A DNA stretch of 64,000 nt from Pseudevernia furfuracea (taxonomy: Eukaryota > Ascomycota > Lecanoromycetes > Lecanorales > Parmeliaceae), in NCBI GenBank assembly GCA_022315425.1, contig JAIUPT010000030.1, positions 682,001 through 746,000 of the forward strand, read 5' to 3'. The position numbers and the translations under genes were made by a program. Shown one piece after another: positions 13,232 to 25,190 of this stretch (its first letter is position 1; every line of letters starts with the position of its first letter). The notes below the pieces were generated by a model. The model was not told the origin of the DNA. It was given only the letters and a program-made list of their open reading frames with translations, and did no database searches.

Positions 13232-13638
13232 GTAGAATTTAATAATTTGAAGATTTTAACTCTTGCGCTGTTTGAGCAACAAGACGACAAGCACTCGTTA
13301 CAGAGTCAAAGCAATCTACTTGATGTGATTCACAGACGAAATGACTTCTTTCATTGATTGACCTAGCGAGCGATTCGATTCAGATCTAGCTTCGTCGACT
13401 ATAAGATGATCTCAGCGATAGTTCTAGCGATTGCTGAATTTCGAAGTCAAACTCATTTCTACGTCTTTCTTTCGATTGAAGTCTTAGTCTTCTAAAGATA
13501 GAATTTGTTCTATAGATATAACATTCAAAGTAAGATGTTAATGTTTTGTTTGCTGAGACTCTCAGCTCAATTGAAACACTCTAAATAAGTCAGCAGACGG
13601 CTCTGAAGTTGAACGTAGTACTACTAAAAGAATACTCT

Positions 13639-13657
13639 GCGATTCGAGCTTATAATC
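13639..13657 (-). promoter_or_regulatory. Copia primer-binding site, decayed initiator tRNA-Met match
   Basis: The plus strand directly left of the 5' LTR reads TTCGAGCTTATAATC. It differs only by C-to-T and G-to-A changes from the intact site of the second Copia element (CCGGGCTCATAACC type, 56497-56511). That motif is the anticodon stem-loop of tRNA-Met, consistent with priming by a cleaved half-tRNA as known for Drosophila copia and yeast Ty5. Confidence 0.7.
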
Positions 13658-13789
13658 TATTAGAATATAGGTATGTGAAACATCTGATTAAGTTGTGTAA
13701 CTAGTACAGTAGATCGCTATATACAAAATTCATCAAGTCTGAACGTCGAGTTGATATCGTGAAAAGTCACCTCGACTAGAATTTTAACA
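13658..13789 (-). repeat. 5' LTR of Copia element (7215-13789)
   Basis: 132 bp; the partner of 7215-7346. The terminal TG has decayed to TA (start TATTAG), and the other end reads TTAACA. Confidence 0.92.
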
Positions 13790-14830
13790 ACAGCGAGGGT
13801 ACTTTGTCGACTTGAAATATTCGCTACAGACTCAGACGCAGACAAACATCGATCTTGATTCTGCGATCTATTTTACGCTCTTTCGATCGTTATATTATAC
13901 GTCTTTAGTGTTACGATAAGTCTCGAATTATTTTCGTTTATCTTGAATTTCCGATTGAAAAGAGTTAGAATAATGAACTACTCTCAGCGAATGATTATTT
14001 ATAAGGACAGATTCTTTCGATGATAAATCTCTTATCTACCTAGTCTCTTCTCGCCCTTTCTGCTGTAGTGATAGATAGCAACGACGATTGTTAATACATC
14101 ACAGTACGAGCATAAAAGATTTGATTGATTTCTCTAGCGCCCACCATATCGAGAGATTTCACCCTCGAGTCAATCTGAGTCCGTGCAAACAGTCAGAGTT
14201 TGATGTACGATCACACTTTATTAAATGTCTGAATCAAAGGTCATCACATCATCTTTCAGACTTGACTATTAAAGCTTCGCACTTGCATATTATGAGTCAG
14301 AGAATGTTGCTCGTTTTAGAATAGCTCTCTAGTGCAGAAGACGATTGACTGAGATGTTACTCGTGCGCCGATCGCTTTGTTAATAGCTTTATTTTTTACT
14401 GCTTCACTACTTTATCAATTCTTATTTTCATATCTCTAAGTACGATAGCGTTCTCTTTCTTCTTCGTTATGAAGATTCTAACAAAAGATCTATATAAGTC
14501 GAAAGTCGTTGCGACGATCGCGAGAATTAGATAAGAAAGATGAGTTTTCTCATCACTAAATAGTCGTACTAATGTTCTTTTTCTTCTTAGATTCTTTAAA
14601 ATAAAGAATAGATCGAACGTGACTATAGAGATGTGAGAGAAATTCAGATAAGAAGTACGATTTAAGAGATTTAAATCTTTCAAATCTGAGATCGTGAAAC
14701 TAACACTTCGTTCTACTCTCAGAGACATGATTCGTAATGTATATCACACTTAGTTCGTGAATTCAGAAGATCTTAAAGCGAAACTTCGATAAGAAGACTT
14801 TAAATTCCTAGTCTCGATTAGTTCTCTTAA
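13790..14830. other. Unassigned degraded DNA
   Basis: No recognisable domain. An open minus-strand frame of 110 codons (14396-14728) is present, but its residues match no family I know and it lies in RIP-affected DNA, so it is not called a gene. Confidence 0.3.
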
Positions 14831-14839
14831 TATAAACGA

Positions 14840-16620
14840 TTATACTAACGCTTCGAGAAAATTCAGAAACTGCTTCCCTAGATTGAGCGAATCTTTAATC
14901 TCTCTCTCTAATTGCTTCTCTAGATTAAGCGAAATCTTAATCGAAGACGATAAGAAAAAGATGAAGCGATATAAACTCGAAGTTAATCGAGTCTACGATA
15001 TTCTGATATAGATAAATGAGAGATCGACTCGTTCGATTCGATCTAATCTATATTAAAAGACTGTTCTTTTCGATGAAGAGCAATTCTATCAAGAGACTAA
15101 AGAAGATAAGAAGCTATTCTACTATAACACTAATAAATTACGTCGTGCTCCTTATCTCACGAAGGCTAGTGTTATTGTGTCGCACTGGGTAACAGAAAAA
15201 ATGCGATTCGATGAAGAACTATAACGATGATAGAATTTTCTCGATACTTAGCAATGAAGACGTGATTATCGATCGAAATTTGTAAGAGAGAAGAATATGA
15301 AACGATAACGATATTCGCAAGATTTAGATCTTATAACAAGTCTAAAGAAGTTAAAGAACTGAAAGAAATATCAAGACTATTTTCAAAGGTGAATCGATCG
15401 ATATAAGCAGATAATTAAAGGGGCTCGATGAGCGATGAAGACAATATAGCGAAAAGATTCTAAAGTGGTCGTGAACAAGGGAAAAGTACGTGAGAGAATC
15501 GACGAGAACTAATTAAGAACAATAGAAGAATAGCGAGAAAAGCTCGCAGCGAAGGACAAACGATTAAAATAAGTCAAGAAGCAGCTTTTAGCGATTCTTT
15601 CGAAATGCGCTATGTTACTAATAAAATTGTTAACATTTCGTCGTTAGATGAAGGAGAGAAGCGAGCTGGAAGCGAAACGAGTCTATACTACTTTGATGAA
15701 TATAGGTGAGAGATCAAGCCGTTCGATTCGATCGATATCTAATATTCAGAATGTCGAATATAAGAATAAACATATTCACGTTCTTTGTCACTGAGAGAGT
15801 AAATGTAGTTAGTTCGAGAAAGAATTAAGAGAATAAAAGAAATTTCTGAACTATCGATAGAAGAAAGAAGCGAATAAAAGAACGAAGTTATAGCTAAAAG
15901 AACAATAATCTACAGAGAGTCACTCAAGTGAATCTCTAAAAAGACTATTAAGTCTATCAACAATTAGAGATCGATAATGTTAAGCAGTGAGTGAAATTCT
16001 GATAACGACAGATAAAAGAATATTAGAACACAGAGAATTATTACGCACTACAAGGGTGAATAGATACAGTCGAGCGATATTATTTTAAAGGTGAGAGAAT
16101 GAAATCGCATATAGAGAACGCACGAAAGCAAGTCGAATCTGCAGAGATGCGTTTAAAGTGAATAGAGCAATAACTTTTAGTTCTTCTTGCGAAGTGCGTC
16201 GTCTCATCGACAGAAGTGTCAACATCTCATCATCTCGAAGCTCAAGTCATAACATCGAAGAGATCATCGAGGTCAGATCGACTCAAAGGTCTTAGATTCG
16301 ACCGATCTGATAGATTCACTCTGCGAAGTAATGCAAAATCGAACAAAAACAAAAAGCGTGCTTCAGCAAATTCTGCGCTTAGTTTAGTATATTTATTAAA
16401 AGTATCAAAAGCTATCGAAAGAAAGACACCCCTCTCTCAACGATCGTCAAAGATTCTCGCAGAGCGTGACGATGATCAAAATCAAGGTCTTAATATAACG
16501 ATATTATTATCTTCGTCTGTCAATGTTGCTTCGCGCAGAAGTCGTCGATTATCTATTAATCAAAAGAGATTCGATACATTAAAAGCGAATTTAGCTGTCG
16601 ATTTAAGAAGAAATGTATAA
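14840..16620 (+). pseudogene. Relic of a coiled-coil, Arg/Ser-rich protein, family unknown
   Basis: Ignoring stops, a plus-strand reading from about 14840 gives a long charged, heptad-like protein (for example VRERIDEN and KLAAKDKRLK segments near 15490-15570) with many TGA or TAG codons where Trp or Gln would fit. Its last 134 codons are still open (16216-16620) and end with a basic tail containing ASRRSRRLSINQKRF. An internal repeat is visible: AGAGATCRA..CGTTCGATTCGATC occurs near 15010 and again near 15700. I do not recognise the family. It could be a host gene or an element ORF1. Confidence 0.45.
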
Positions 16621-16622
16621 TC

Positions 16623-17520
16623 TTAATCTATCGAGATTATGCTGCGTAGAAGCGATCGAATATCGAAATAGAAAGAAAGAATAAGCATATCAACTTCTAG
16701 TGCGACGTTGAGCTCAGTCGTAATCTGATAAACAGCTTCGTTCTCACGATTCAAATATAAAGATCGCGTTACAGATATCAAATCAGACAGAAGCTGAGAA
16801 AAATCGCGTGAAATATTCAAGAGTCAGAAAAGCAATTTTTCACGGAGTAGAACTAAGATTCATAATTAAGAATAATGTCACTTTGAGACGACTTTGATCT
16901 TCGATGAGCAGGGAGATATTATATAACGTCATATCATTATCTAGTGTTTTAATTTTATCTCTATTTCGAGTAAGCAGACGGATAGTAAAGTAAAAGCCTA
17001 TAGGCCTTCTCAATCTCACGACTTCAATCAAAGCTCACATCTTATTCTCACTTTTCTCTACTATCTCTCATCTATTCTAAGCTTTCTCCTTGTCCTATCT
17101 AGATGATACTATATCGCGTATTAGAGACGAATCTTAATGTAGATTCTATATATTGAATTGGAGAATTTAACATAGTAAAATAGTTCAAATCTTCTATGTC
17201 GACGATATGAGGCAAATTGTCAAGCTAAGTAAAGCTAAAGTAGTCACGTGCTCTTTAGTAGCTTCGATAGAGCTATCTAACGACTTTTGAATTCGAGCGT
17301 GATCTTCTAATAATAGTAATAACAAGCTATCTAGTTCAGATTTAGTTGAAATCGAGAGACTCTTTAAGCGACAATCACGATCAGATTATCTGTCTTGATG
17401 TTCAGAGATCTCTTAATTCTTCACGCAGTTGCTTAATGTTCTTCTTTAGAATCGATCAAGCGAGAAAGTGAGTAGAATTGTCTTAGACATTTATTATTTA
17501 TTATTACTCAGAGTCACTAT
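16623..17520 (-). pseudogene. Minus-strand coding relic, unknown
   Basis: Consecutive minus-strand open segments (17031-16840 and 16820-16623) read as one protein-like stretch separated by short stops, continuing upstream toward about 17520. It is convergent with the coiled-coil relic, whose stop codon lies directly next to it. No domain is recognised. Confidence 0.3.
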
Positions 17521-17780
17521 AGAAAGATCGACGACCGCTGATGTTCATTGAACATAGTCTCGAAGGGCTGATCATTAAATAGGTCAGTGTGATTTTGACA
17601 CGAATTCTCTCTATATTAAGCTCTTCACAGACGCTAGTGTTAGTCGATTATAATAATACTTTCAGAGATATGCGATTGTTTACGGCTGAGATTATCTTTC
17701 TTGAAATATTATATTAAGAAAGCGAGATCGCAGTGTATAATATGTGACTTGCTTAGACAATGAGACACGATAAGACGTTA

Positions 17781-20000
17781 TTCGAGTCGCTTAGAAGAAA
17801 TAGTTCTGCTCTTTATGAAATTGCGCGAGACTTTGAGACGAGCTACAGTAATACTAATATCGTTTGCTTTTACGAAGACAAAGACGCGTCGTACGAACTC
17901 TAACGAACTTAGATATGTTAACTTCTATCTTTACACTCGACACGCTATGAAAGCTTACGACACACATAGTTCGTTGATTATTAATTAGTCTTCTTGTACG
18001 AGAAAAGAGCAATTTATCTCGCTACGAATCACTCGAAGTTGAACAAATTTCGTGATCTCGAAGATGAAAACTTCGTCTTAATGCGATCAGAGATTTAGAG
18101 AATAATTTAGACGACGTCTTAAAGAGTCGAAGAATAATATCGTTATACGATCTTCTTCTCTATATTTCTGACTTTATAATCTTCAAAGCTCCTCTAACTT
18201 TTTAAAAGTACACGTCGTGAGTATCGAAAAAGAGTTTTTTCGCGTGAACTTCAGTCTTTAAAGCATTTCTATAATAAAAAGATTTATAACGCGAAACGCG
18301 AAGATAACACGATTAATATAAGCTTTACTTCTCATCTCGACGAATCAAATACGTCGAAAAGTATTTATTCTTTATGAGCTTGATGAAATTAAAAAGATTT
18401 AACTCTTCGTTAAATTCACTCGAAAATATCAAGAAAGCTATAGCGCGATCTTCTAAATCGATGACTCGAGCAAGAAGCGATTGAGACGAAGTATTGTTAA
18501 TCTCGTTAGTCGACTATCACAGCATTAGCTTTCAGAAGAAAATAGAAATTACTCACGAAATGAAATCGCTAACGTCGATAAGATTATTGAAGATGTGCTT
18601 AAATAATTATCACAGTCATCAAACAATCAGTGATTATTAATCTTTAATAACGTGAATCGAGAGTTTTTAATATTATTGAGAGATCTCGAAGTCTTTAATG
18701 TAAAAGAATATTTCTTAACAGCAGATTAAGAATCTATTCTTGTTACTTCTCGACTTATAAGTCTGTGATAACTAAAAACGAATATAAAACTAGAGTCGAT
18801 TAATGAAGTGCAGAAAGAAAGTATTCTCGAGAATAATCTCGAACGATTAACAGAAGATAAGTGCAATTAATAGTATACTCGTGTAAACTCTATCTGACGT
18901 CTGAGGCGAATAAGATTTACTAGAGCTCGTTAATCTACTTTAAGGTCTCTCTTTAGCGATTAATCAAGTCGAATCATATATACGAAAGACGAACATAAAT
19001 ATGTCGAAGTATATCGAGTTATACGATTAAGCATAAACAAGATTAATGAAGAAGCAGCATTTTTTTACTCTGTGAAAAGACGTAGATCGCAGTATTTTAA
19101 CGATATAAACGCTATCTTTTAATTCTCTTCGATTACAAAGCGAGAACGCAGCTAATCTCTTGATGTTATAAGCGTTTCTTGATAATCGAAATCTCTGATA
19201 TGAGCTTCTTACGTCTGCACTGAATCTTATAATTATTGACGAAGTATCTCGTTGATTCGCTAGATATGTAGATAACAAACTTGAATTCAAGAAGTGTATA
19301 AGACTTCTATTGAATTACTTCTTCATTAACGCAAAAACTAAATTATCTTCTTTCTCTATGTATTCTATGCTTCATTATTAATGCTTTCACACATTTGAAG
19401 AAGACAAGACTACTATAAGCTAACTCGCCTTGATTATTATTGTATTCGCTATGTCTTCAGAGATCGTGCTTCATTATTCGCTTATATAGAGACGTCTTCT
19501 ATCACATTGTAATCACGTCTCTTTAATGCTACAACGACATTTATAAGAAGCCTTTAAGAATAGAGAATATCTTCCGTCTCTTAGCGACGCATGTTATTAG
19601 TTAGAACTTCTATACTGAAATCAAGACAAGATGAAAGAGGTCGAAGACATGTTTCTGCGAGCATTGTTAGAATACGAAAAGATCTAAGATTCTGAGCATA
19701 AGCAGGCCTTAGACACGAGATATAATTTGAGACTTCTTTATAAGATAAGATTCATGTTCGAGAATACGATATAGTAGTTCGAGTTTGTCGTATAAGAATA
19801 TACAAAATTACTAGATTTAGAATATGATAAGATCGTTAAGGTCTTAAATCAACTAAAATTTTGTGAAGTCGATTAGAAGAGAAGAGATATCGTGATTCAT
19901 AATCTTAATGAAGAAGATTTTTTTAATAAGATTGTGAAGTAGCTGTTTGAAGGTCTGAAGACAAATATGAAGAATTAATAGTTAAGAACGAAGTGAGTGA
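17781..20000 (+). pseudogene. NB-ARC / TPR (NLR-type) gene relic
   Basis: Three parts of a fungal NOD-like receptor can be read in order. At 17781-18060 is an N-terminal segment (SLRRNSSALYEIARDFE, then RAIYLATNHSKLNKF) like the hydrolase-type N-terminal domain found before NB-ARC in fungal NLRs. At 18370-18402 is a Walker A whose every difference from GxGGIGKTQL is a transition. Walker B (LLIFNNVN) is at 18634-18660, and the following sensor SILVTSRL is at about 18733. Kinesin-light-chain type TPRs (MFLRALLEYEKI, LDTRYNLRLLYKI) lie at about 19570-19870. The parts are in three frames, so introns or indels separate them, and stops are frequent. Such proteins act in non-self recognition and cell death in fungi; this copy is dead. 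Confidence 0.8.
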
Positions 20001-23000
20001 TGCATAGAATCATTTTATACGTTCGTTAGAATCGTGTATCACTAACTGTGAAGTGTTCGTCTTCTCGAGCGTATTAGTTTTATAAAATAAACAGATTTAG
20101 CGAATAGCAGTAGTGTCTTAAATTTATTAGATAATCTTAATGTCTACAATTTCAAGAATATAGACTTCTTTAACGAACAAAAAAGTAATCAACGATTATC
20201 GACTCTTATTTACATCTGTCGATCTTCCTCGTTTGTCTTCTCGCTGAGTCTAATATTTCGTCTTAAACTTCCGCAGCAGTTTCTATGCGTTTTCTAACTC
20301 GCTTTCGAGCAGTTATATTTTCTCTTAATATATCTTATATTCATATTCTCTTTCTATTCGTCTCTTATCAACAATCTTTGCGATCTTTTACTTCTCTTTA
20401 TTTAACACTAAATCTTCTTAACTCTAAGATCGCTTAGCAAGTAATGAAGAAACGATAATAACGTGAGAGAGATAGACGATCGCTATTATTTCGCTATCAC
20501 CTTCACGATCTCGACATAGTGCGACACTAGAAGAGATCGAACGATCAATGAGAGAGAGGGTAGATTCGGTGATAAGAGAACTTAAGTAATCGTATATCTT
20601 CGACTATTTCCTCGAGTGAGAGCTTTAAAGATGTACGATATCAATCTCAGACTTCACACTCGTGGCTCTAATAGAAGCGTTAGTTTCGTTAATCTTTTTA
20701 TCGTTTTTCTTCATCACGTGAGGGTTATCTAAAATACGTCAGCAGAAAACTCGAATACTGATTAGAAATATATTAAGAGACACATCTTAACTGTTATCAA
20801 TTTCACTGAATCGACTTAAGCTTATTATTTTCTTATGTTACTGAAATTTTCGCGAAAAGCGAGGTCGTCTGAAGATAGACTTAGATTGCGATCGAATTCG
20901 TGCGAAATCAAGATCGCTTAAGTTATCATCGATATCATCTATCTTGTCGATCACGATCGCGGCTTTGTAGAGTCATTAAACGCACTCTCGAGAACTAATA
21001 TCTGCGTACTAATCTTCACGTCGAGTCTTCTTCAATCCCTATACACCTTCTTCGCTCTCGTTCAAATCTGTACTATCTATTATGCGCTTGAAGAAGCGTC
21101 GAATGTTAGTGACGTTTATAACTATCACAGACTCAATATCCGTAGAGCTTGTTGAGCTTCACATTCATACGAAGTTAGTCGAATCTATTATTAATTCTAC
21201 GGCGACTTTTCGAAGCGAAGATCGTCACGAAATTAGTAATGATTTAGAGTTTGACGACGCAATAGGAGATCGAAGAGAGTATAAAATGACGTTATCTGTA
21301 CTATAGCTCTCTTCTTTATTCTTATTCTCTTCTCTTCTATAGAAGTGACGAGACTCGATATTTCTAAGATCGATTTCTAAGTCGTATGTCGACGAGAGAA
21401 GAGTAATAAGGAGTGAAGAAGAAGAAGAAGAAGGAGAAGAAGGAGAAGAAGAAGGAGAAGAAGAAGAGAGATTAAAGATGAGATCTTCTACCTTCTCGCG
21501 AAGGATACAATATCTAGATATGCGCTATCTGTTAGTATTAAGATCTGCTAATGAGGGTTTTAAGAGTCGCACTCAGCTTCTGAGTCTGTTACAGAAGTTC
21601 GTAAAGTGTTGAGAGAGAAGTGTCTCGCGTCTTATTTAGAAGTCGAGTCGTCGCTTCTAGAGTGAACGCTATTACTGTCGTCGATATTCGCACTCTTATT
21701 TTCATCTAGTCTTAAGTTCGATTGTTGCGACTCTTATACTCTTTCGACATCGAGTATTAGTTCTTCGAAGAATAAAAAGCTTTCGTATTTCTCTTTATCG
21801 CTCGAGTCAGTCGAATCAAGAACTTCGATCAGATCGTAGTCGTTAAGTGATTTATCTTATTCGTCGTTGAATCTAGAAATCGTAAAAGAAGTATATCTCT
21901 CTCCGCAGACGACGAAAACATCATCAATCGAGAATATAAACGATCTTTTATTAGTCAAGTCGACTTTAATAAGAGATTGATAGAATTAAATAAAATTCAA
22001 ATTAATTAATGTTATTGTGTCTCAAATGCAGATAAAGAAACTCTGTGTGAAGTCTGAAGTTGAAAATTCGAGATGCTCAGAATGGGGCGAGATGAGAATT
22101 ATATGCGCTTTTAAGTCGTGCTCATAGCGACTGTGTCGTGTCTGCACTCTCTTCGATCAATAATCATGAAAGACGTTATTTTAGTATCGTCTCTCTTATT
22201 CTCGTATCTGCTGTCTGCTTCTCTTCAACAGCCTTAATCGTCGATTTTCATTTATCTGTTTTATATCTCGCGATACACGCTGATATAGTCTCTCGATCCT
22301 TGTTGCTTCGTATTCAATTCACATTCTATATCGATCGAATCTTCACTGAGTCTCTCGAAGATGTTCAATCGTGCAGTTACGTCAGCTGCAGCTATCTAGA
22401 CATTTCGCGTTGGAATTTCTATAACGAATCAGAGATACTATATCCTCTTCGATTCACAGCGAAAACTAAGATTATCGTCTCGAGATCACGTCATCGAAAC
22501 TAAATGAATACTCAAATCGGGTCGTCGCAGCTAGACAGACACGCGAATAGCACTGTTAATCAAGGCGAGCACATCATCTTTTGACTTCATTTCTTGATTT
22601 TGACTCATCGCCGCTACTCGACTTTGTGCTCAGCCCCTCTCATGCGCTGTCACCCGATCACGATCGAGAGACGATTCCTATTCACCTCGATCAGACAGAC
22701 TTGTAAGAAGATATTTCTCTCATTGATCGTGTGACAGTCGTCTTCGGGTCAGACAGTTACTTCGCTCTGAGATACTCGTCGTAAGCTGAAATTTCCCATT
22801 AATGTCGTCGCAGAGTCGCAGATCAGCTAAGCGATGATAAAATAGTAACTAACATAGAATATCGAGACAGGAAGATTCAGAGCGATAGAGTCGAGCGATA
22901 AGACGCTCAAGTATAATCGAAAAAGGAATCAACTTCGTTTGTTGAGAGCTGAGCTACAGAGCGGGCGATAAGATATCAGATGACGAATAAGAGAGTTCGT

Positions 23001-23530
23001 CTTTATCGCTGACTCTAGTCGTAGACGAAAGTGAACAGATTAAAAGACGATAAGAGTAACAGATATAACAAAGTGATCTCGAAAGAAAAGATTATTCAGT
23101 AAAATGTCTTATGTAAAGATCAAAGTATAAAGATCGACGATAATCGATAGAAGTTAGTTAGACAGCAGAGAGTGAGAGAAGTTACGTAAACTCTTATAAT
23201 ACGAGAAGAAGCGAGAGAACGATAGAGAGATATGAAAGAAAGACGAAGAGAAAAGTAAGAAAATAGCGAGCGATATAGATCTTTATATCTTGAAGAAAGC
23301 GACGAATAAGACGATGTCGAACATCTTGTTCGAAGAGACGACGTCAAATCGAACGAGGCTGCGCTTGGTCTGAAAGCAGAAAAGAGCGAGCATTTCATCG
23401 AGACGCAGATTATTCGTTTCTCTTATTATATAGAGAGAATTTCTATACTAATTATCTTTTAGTAAAGCGCATTTGAGAATTAAAAACAAAGTGAAGACTA
23501 ATTTAAAAGCGATCGCTCGCGCTGCGTTAT
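20001..23530. other. Unassigned degraded DNA with a purine-rich tract
   Basis: About 3.5 kb without an assignable gene. A (GAA/GGA)n tract lies at 21415-21475. Open frames of 70-120 codons at 21082-21306 and 22138-22503 (plus strand) have no recognisable domain. The stretch 23100-23400 reads as a highly charged plus-strand relic. No element termini were found. Confidence 0.35.
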
Positions 23531-23731
23531 TTGATTCGACTTGATAGAGAGTTAGTGAGTCTTAATCTCGCACTCGCGTATAGCATGTTAATTGCATGCT
23601 ATTTATGAATTTGATAGACGTGTTCTTTATAGAAGACAGATCTTATTTAAAAGTAACATAAGTAGCTGTATTTCATCTGCGTTTAACTCTTTATTCGAAT
23701 TGATCTCTTTTAGAATAATAGTATTCTTTCG
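23531..23731 (+). repeat. Split direct repeat A1
   Basis: 201 bp from TTGATTCGACTTGAT to TTCTTTCG, aligned without gaps to A2 (27967-28167) and to 5891-6091. Sequence diverges from A2 immediately after position 23731. Confidence 0.9.
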
Positions 23732-23829
23732 TAGATACGTAAGCAACACGCTATCACCTGATCTCGTATTCTACTCTTATTAGCACATTCTTCTATTACT
23801 AGATCACTCACATCGTATTTTATTATTCA

Positions 23830-25190
23830 ATGACCTTCGCAGCTATGACAACTCGTTCTAGAGCGATCAACCTCGCTCAAAAGACGTCTCAGAAGACGTC
23901 TTTCTCAAAGAAGATCACATCAAAGACATCGATCAAGAAGATCACTGTCTCAGTGATATTAAAATCTTAGAATGTTACGAAAAAACGTTCTGCCCGTCGC
24001 TCAGCCGTTTCAGAAACCCTATCACGTGATGTTACTCCAGAGGCGTCGACCTCTGAAACCTCGATTGAAATAGTTAGTTTATTCGTCGTCGAAGAAGCTC
24101 TCTCGTCGTCACATCGTACTTCGCTGAATCAGCAAATCGCAGTCTTGATCAAGAATTATAAGACTAATACGTCGCGATTCAAATCCCATCACGCGTCTCA
24201 CCGTTTCAAGTCTCATCGTCGATCTCATCATCGATTCAAATCTCATTATGAGTCTCGTCATCGATTCAAGTCTTATTATCGTCGATACGATTTATTCTTA
24301 GAATTCTCGAGATTCTTCTCGTCAGATTCGAAGATAGAGAACGAGTCAAGAGTCTCTTTTTTGCATAAAGAAGATAATAAACTCTTTCTTAAACTTTATA
24401 AGCGTTTTCGAATCGTTAATATTAAATACTTCAAACAAATCTTTTATAAAATCTTTAAGCTCAAGAATCTAATCAAGTTAGCTTACGATTATATCGATTG
24501 AACGTGAAGTATCAAGAACGATAAGAATAAGAAGAATAAGAGTACTTAAAAGATCTTCGATCTCAATCAACTTCTTCGCTGCTTTGACGTGTATTATCAA
24601 ATCGTTTATTTCTTCGCAGCACGTTCTCATATAATCTTAAAACTTTATAAGACTCTCATTAACTATCGTATTCGTCTATCGAACTTTTCAGTTCACTATC
24701 GCTTCGACTTCATTAAGCAGTATCACTACTCTTTTATATTCGCGCGTATGCTCAACGAACAGAATATCTCTCTGTCATGATTCATCGAGAATATGCGTTA
24801 TTTTAACTTTCTTATTCGAAAGATAGTCTCTGCGATCAACGACATTAAACAATATTCGAGTGATTAGATTATCAAGTTCTTCTCTTCAGAGAGCACAATA
24901 ATCTATAACAACTTCAACGTCGGCAAATGCAATTACGAGCAATATAGATACGCACATGTTTGCTTTAATTGTCAGCAGAATCACGCTATCATGACATATA
25001 TCAAGTCTCAGACCTTCAATGTCAATTCGATTTCGCTGAGACAACGAGTCACTAAATTATTCGATTGACTCGCAACGAGCTGTTCAGCCCCGTCGTCGCT
25101 GATCTTCGTATTCGAGAGATTCTCTTACACTTTATTCGAGGCGTTCGATTCTAATTTGTCTCAGCAAGACCCGTTGAAAATAGAACGATA
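23830..25190 (+). pseudogene. Gag-like ORF1 relic of the tyrosine-recombinase element
   Basis: The ATG at 23830 opens a frame running with few stops through 24501 and on to about 25190. The N-terminal part is Ser/Thr/Lys-rich. At about 24170-24290 a tandem RFKSHH-type motif repeats four to five times. Toward the end (about 24925-25000) lies a Cys/His cluster, CNY..YRYAHVCFNCQQNHAIMT, resembling the zinc motifs of DIRS/Ngaro ORF1 proteins. It would bind element RNA. Stops at former Trp positions inactivate it. Confidence 0.72.

Larger units (their letters stand above)
7215..13789 (-). mobile_element. RIP-degraded Ty1/Copia retrotransposon (6.6 kb)
   Basis: Two 132-bp direct repeats (7215-7346 and 13658-13789) with TGTTA-type starts and TTGACA-type ends bracket a minus-strand Gag-Pol relic in Copia order: zinc knuckle, protease, GAG-pre-integrase, integrase, RT, RNase H. 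A primer site lies inside the right (5') LTR, and a purine-rich sense stretch (GTGTGAGAG) abuts the left (3') LTR. No 5-bp target duplication is visible at the outer ends (TGAGA versus ACAGC), so one side may have been rearranged. All frames are broken by stops. Confidence 0.92.

Noticed and set aside
7210..13794. Target-site duplication around the first Copia element
   Set aside because: TGAGA on the left and ACAGC on the right do not match even allowing transitions.
22138..22503. 121-codon open frame as a host gene
   Set aside because: It has no recognisable domain, lies in RIP-affected DNA, and nothing besides length supports it.
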